Part shown: positions 59,987 through 64,000 of the stretch, piece by piece
How the letters are laid out: every line of letters starts with the position of its first letter
Position numbering within the stretch: the first letter of the stretch is position 1
Origin: Mycolicibacterium sp. CR10
GTDB taxonomy: Bacteria; Actinomycetota; Actinomycetes; Mycobacteriales; Mycobacteriaceae
Assembly: GCF_005222675.1 (NCBI RefSeq)
Contig: NZ_STGE01000081.1
Location: 1 to 64,000, forward strand
DNA length: 64,000 nucleotides
Direction of reading: 5' to 3'
Notes under the pieces: generated by a model
Told to the model about the DNA's origin: nothing
Seen by the model: the letters and a program-made list of their open reading frames with translations, nothing else
Databases searched by the model: none
Translations under genes and position numbers: made by a program

Positions 59987-60970
59987 GTGTGCACACGGGT
60001 GGTCTACCTCGGAACCAATGATCGCGTCGTCACCGGTCGCTCGATGGACTGGAAAACCGAGATAGGGACCAGCCTGTGGGCGTTCCCCCGCGGGATGACG
60101 CGCAGTGGGGCGGCCGGGCCCGGCTCTCCGGAATGGACGTCGACGTACGGCAGCGTGGTGGCGTCGGGATTCGACATCTCCACGACCGACGGCGTCAACG
60201 AAGCCGGACTCGCGGTCAACCTGCTGTGGTTGGCCGAGTCGCAGTACCCCGCGGGTACGGCGCCGGGTCCCGCGGTCTCGGTGTCGGTGTGGGGTCAGTA
60301 CGTGCTCGACAACTTCAGGACGGTCGCCGACGCGGTGGCGGCGCTGACGGCGACGCCCCTGCGGGTGGCCACCACCGACATCCCGGGACAGGATCTGTCG
60401 GCGACGGTGCACCTGGCGATGTCGGATCCCAGCGGCGACAGCGCCATCGTCGAGTATGTCGACGGACAGCAGGTGATTCACCACGGCAGGCAGTACCAGG
60501 TGATGACGAACTCGCCGATCTTCTCCAAACAACTTGCGATCACCGAGTACTGGGAGGAGATCGGCGGAACGGTGATGCTGCCCGGCACCAGCCGGGCCGC
60601 CGACCGGTTCGTGCGCGCGTCGTTCTACATCGACGCCATCCCCAAGACCGACGACCCGTTGGTCGCGGCCGCCTCGGTGCTGAGCGTGATGCGCAATGTC
60701 TCCGCCCCGTACGGCATCGCGACGTCGGACGAACCCAACATCTCCTCGACGCGCTGGCGTACGGCCGTCGACCACAAGGCGCTGCGGTACTTCTTCGAAT
60801 CGGCGCTGTCGCCCAACACCTTCTGGGTGGATCTGGAGAACCTCGACTTCACCGCGGGCGCTCCGGTGCTGACGCTGCACCTCGGTGAAGGAGAGAAAGC
60901 GATCTACGCCGGGGACGCCAGCGCGCACTTCGAGAAGTCCACCCCGTTCACGTTCCTCGCGGTGCCCTGA
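59987..60970 (+). CDS. Ntn hydrolase, penicillin V acylase/choloylglycine hydrolase family
   Basis: About 327 residues from GTG 59987, so that removal of Met exposes Cys2 (MCTRVVYLG) as N-terminal nucleophile. Other family residues follow: GRSMDWK with the conserved Asp, VNEAGLAVNLLWL with the Asn region and a conserved Arg near the end of the core. These enzymes cleave linear amides such as penicillin V, bile salts or N-acyl homoserine lactones. It is divergent from amt. Substrate unknown; some actinobacterial members degrade quorum-sensing lactones. Confidence 0.85.
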   Translation: MCTRVVYLGTNDRVVTGRSMDWKTEIGTSLWAFPRGMTRSGAAGPGSPEWTSTYGSVVASGFDISTTDGVNEAGLAVNLLWLAESQYPAGTAPGPAVSVSVWGQYVLDNFRTVADAVAALTATPLRVATTDIPGQDLSATVHLAMSDPSGDSAIVEYVDGQQVIHHGRQYQVMTNSPIFSKQLAITEYWEEIGGTVMLPGTSRAADRFVRASFYIDAIPKTDDPLVAAASVLSVMRNVSAPYGIATSDEPNISSTRWRTAVDHKALRYFFESALSPNTFWVDLENLDFTAGAPVLTLHLGEGEKAIYAGDASAHFEKSTPFTFLAVP

Positions 60971-60996
60971 TCCCGGAGTGAGCGCCGGGCCGAGGC

Positions 60997-61644
60997 TCAG
61001 GTGCGGTTCAGCACGATGTCACTCAGCGGCAGCCGTTCCCGCGGTTGCCGGTCGCGGTCGGCGATCTCGGCGGCCACGGTGGCGTAGTCGGCCGGGCGCC
61101 CGACGGCGATCACCACGAGGGGCCGCAGCCCGTCCGGCAGGCTGAACGCCTCGGCGGCCCTCGGGGCGTCGAATCCGGCCATCGGGTGAACGATCAGCCC
61201 GCGCGATACCGCCTCGATGGACAGGTTGGCCATGGCGGCGCCGGCGTCGACGCCGGAGTACAGCCGCGTGCGGTCGTCCTCGCCCTCGTCGGAACACAGC
61301 AGGATCAGCGCGCTCGCGGCCTTGGCGTAGCTGTTGCCGCGCCTGAGCAGGTCCGCGATCGTGGCGAAGGCGTCGTCTCCGCGCAGACCGATGACGAAGC
61401 GCACCGGCTGGCGCCGCCCCCACGTCGGGGCCCACCGCGCGGCCTCGAGCAAGGCGGTCAGATCATCGCCGGAAAGCTCGGCGTCGGGGTCGAACGCCCG
61501 CGGGCTCCAGCGGGCTGCGATGTGGGGATGGATCGGGACAGAGGTGTCGGCCAACCGTCCAGAGGGCACGGCGACGGAGCTCGCGGAGTCGCCAGAGGGC
61601 ACAGCGACGGAGCTCGCGGAGTCGCCAGAGGGCACAGCGGGCAC
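60997..61644 (-). CDS. Nitroreductase-family protein with N-terminal repeats
   Basis: 215 residues, FMN-dependent nitroreductase fold: RWSPRAFDPDAELSGDDLTALLEAARWAPTWGRRQPVRF binds FMN, and AMANLSIEAVSRGLIVHPM follows the dimer helix. The first 29 residues are 2.4 copies of VPSGDSASSVA, outside the family domain, from a 33-bp DNA repeat. A TACCGT -10 box ends 6 bases before GTG 61644, suggesting a leaderless mRNA. It is divergent from ask. Substrate unknown. Confidence 0.85.
   Translation of the reverse strand: MPAVPSGDSASSVAVPSGDSASSVAVPSGRLADTSVPIHPHIAARWSPRAFDPDAELSGDDLTALLEAARWAPTWGRRQPVRFVIGLRGDDAFATIADLLRRGNSYAKAASALILLCSDEGEDDRTRLYSGVDAGAAMANLSIEAVSRGLIVHPMAGFDAPRAAEAFSLPDGLRPLVVIAVGRPADYATVAAEIADRDRQPRERLPLSDIVLNRT
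61559..61640 (-). repeat. 33-bp tandem repeat at the N-terminus of the nitroreductase gene
   Basis: Copies begin at 61559, 61592 and 61625; the third is partial. The shared core is CCAGAGGGCAC-GCGACGG followed by AGCTCGCGGAGTCG. Each full unit encodes 11 residues in frame. Confidence 0.94.
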
Positions 61645-61738
61645 GTCACGACGGTACCGGCGGGATAAATCAGATGCGTCCAGCCCTTATCCTTGGTGGG
61701 ATCTCCCGCGTTCGGAAATGGTGCTGAAAGGTTGGGTT

Positions 61739-63003
<1,265 letters not shown>

Positions 63004-63004
<1 letters not shown>

Positions 63005-63085
63005 CGACGGGAGATATAGATGGGGCAAGCGAAGCGCCGGGAGATGTCGATGGGGCGAGCGAAGCGACGGGAGATGTAGATGGTT
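63004..63085 (+). repeat. 30-bp tandem repeat, three copies, over the asd ribosome-binding site and start
   Basis: Copies begin at 63004, 63034 and 63064, each with GCG(A/C)CGGGAGAT followed by GATGG. Each repeat therefore carries a GGGAG ribosome-binding site and an ATG (63020, 63050, 63080); only the last leads into asd. Confidence 0.94.
63020..63079 (+). CDS. Possible 19-residue leader ORF before asd
   Basis: The repeat creates a short frame, MGQAKRREMSMGRAKRREM, that ends in TAG directly before the asd ATG (TAGATG). It has its own GGGAG ribosome-binding site. It would couple translation to asd but codes a repetitive basic peptide with no known role; it may be a by-product of the repeat. 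Confidence 0.35.
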   Translation: MGQAKRREMSMGRAKRREM

Positions 63086-64000
63086 CGCATAGGTGTCATC
63101 GGTGCGACCGGCCAGGTCGGCCAGGTCATGCGGAAGCTGTTGGCGGAGCGGGACTTTCCCGCCACCGAGGTGAGGTTCTTCGCCTCCGCCCGATCGGCAG
63201 GCAAGAAGCTGGAGTTCCGCGGGCAGGAGATCGAGGTCGAGGACTCCGAGATCGCGGACCCGTCGGGCCTCGACATCGCGCTGTTCTCTGCAGGCGCCAC
63301 GATGTCCCGGGTGCAAGCGCCGCGGTTCGCGTCCGCAGGCGCGGTGGTGGTCGACAACTCGTCGGCGTGGCGCAAGGACCCCGACGTCCCGCTGGTGGTC
63401 TCCGAGGTGAACTTCGCTCGCGACGCGGGACAGCGCCCCAAGGGCATCATCGCCAACCCCAACTGCACCACCATGGCCGCGATGCCGGTGCTCAAGCCGC
63501 TGCACGACGAGGCCGGTCTGGTGCGGATGATCGCCTCGACTTACCAAGCGGTGTCGGGTAGCGGGCTGGCCGGCGTCGAGGAGCTGTTCGGACAGGCCAG
63601 CGCTGTCGTCGAAGGCAGCCAGGAGTTGGTGCACGACGGGAGCGCGCTGAGGTTCCCGGCGCCCAACAAGTACGTCGCCCCCATCGCGTTCAACGTCGTG
63701 CCCCTGGCGGGTTCGCTGGTCGACGACGGGTCCGGTGAGACGGACGAAGATCAGAAGCTGCGCAACGAAAGCCGCAAGATCCTCGGCATCCCGGACCTCG
63801 CCGTGTCAGGCACGTGCGTGCGGGTGCCGGTGTACACGGGGCATTCCCTGTCGCTGAATGTCGAGTTCTCCCAGCCGTTGTCGGTCGCACGGGCCACCGA
63901 GATCCTGGCGGCGGCGCCGGGCGTGACCTTGGTGGACGTGCCGACGCCGCTGGCCGCCGCCGGTGTGGACGAGTCTCTCGTCGGCCGGATCCGCCAGGAC
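63080..64000 (+). CDS. asd: Aspartate-semialdehyde dehydrogenase (3' end outside the window)
   Basis: At least 307 residues are present and the frame runs off the end. N-terminal NADP site VRIGVIGATGQVGQVM, catalytic Cys in GIIANPNCTTMAAMP and active-site region YQAVSGSGLAG and GTCVRVPVYTGHS are visible. It reduces aspartyl-phosphate to the semialdehyde, the branch point to lysine and threonine. It follows ask, 75 bp downstream, across a tripled ribosome-binding-site repeat. The family length is about 345, so some 35-40 residues are missing. Confidence 0.95.
   Translation, partial: MVRIGVIGATGQVGQVMRKLLAERDFPATEVRFFASARSAGKKLEFRGQEIEVEDSEIADPSGLDIALFSAGATMSRVQAPRFASAGAVVVDNSSAWRKDPDVPLVVSEVNFARDAGQRPKGIIANPNCTTMAAMPVLKPLHDEAGLVRMIASTYQAVSGSGLAGVEELFGQASAVVEGSQELVHDGSALRFPAPNKYVAPIAFNVVPLAGSLVDDGSGETDEDQKLRNESRKILGIPDLAVSGTCVRVPVYTGHSLSLNVEFSQPLSVARATEILAAAPGVTLVDVPTPLAAAGVDESLVGRIRQD

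Overview
The window is GC-rich chromosomal DNA from a Mycobacterium, most likely a rapid grower (Mycolicibacterium). The right half has the gene order of the M. tuberculosis Rv3708c-Rv3723 region: asd, ask, leuA, dnaQ-like, murT/gatD, recR, ybaB, ami1, the Rv3718c-Rv3720 homologues, dnaX, aspC, tRNA-Ser, SRP RNA and lucA. An amt/glnT/glutamate-synthase-like cluster lies between leuA and ask. GTG and TTG starts, ATGA/GTGA overlaps and leaderless promoters with a TANNNT -10 box are frequent.

Layout. 1-11 kb: the 3' part of a 13E12-type HNH gene, a complete ligC-type ATP-dependent ligase, a TPP enzyme with a GlcG/HbpS partner, and a catabolic island (TetR, Rieske oxygenase, amidohydrolase, two epoxide-hydrolase-like enzymes) with a perfect TetR-type dyad in the divergent promoter. 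11-20.3 kb: a mymA-type operon (mymA, lipR, sadH, virS, two WS/DGAT acyltransferases, fadD13). Here virS lies inside the operon, and the adhD position holds only the last 45 codons of a fadD gene. Four GACAG repeats spaced 10, 21 and 21 bp lie upstream of mymA. 20.5-31.9 kb: a second ligC, followed by its LigD-type primase-polymerase neighbour. This ligC is cut directly after the active-site motif KWDGF by an element of about 9.26 kb.

The element (about 20638-29896) is the most unusual part of the window. It carries two tyrosine recombinases in a Tn554-like tnpA-tnpB arrangement, and 4 bp after tnpB a complete ligC of its own on the same strand. It also carries an ArsR/CmtR-type sensor coupled to a heavy-metal P-type ATPase, and a set of methionine-rich envelope proteins behind a CsoR-type copper operator. 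An element that destroys a DNA ligase gene at its catalytic motif thus brings an intact ligase of the same family, apparently in its recombinase operon.

31.9-49.7 kb: secreted and envelope proteins, a type II thioesterase, a PepA-like protease, the essential murT-gatD pair, recR, dnaX and the RNA genes. 50-59.8 kb: leuA behind an apparently leaderless leucine-rich leader peptide and attenuator-like hairpin; then an XRE-cupin regulator, FAD oxidase, three genes that together resemble split glutamate synthase or N-methylglutamate synthase, glnT and amt. 60-64 kb: an Ntn hydrolase, a nitroreductase, ask and the start of asd.

A second pattern runs through the core region: short tandem duplications (30-41 bp) sit exactly on gene ends. 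They cover the stop codons of recR, gatD and the Rv3719 homologue, the N-termini of the GltB3-like protein and the nitroreductase, and the ribosome-binding site and start of asd.
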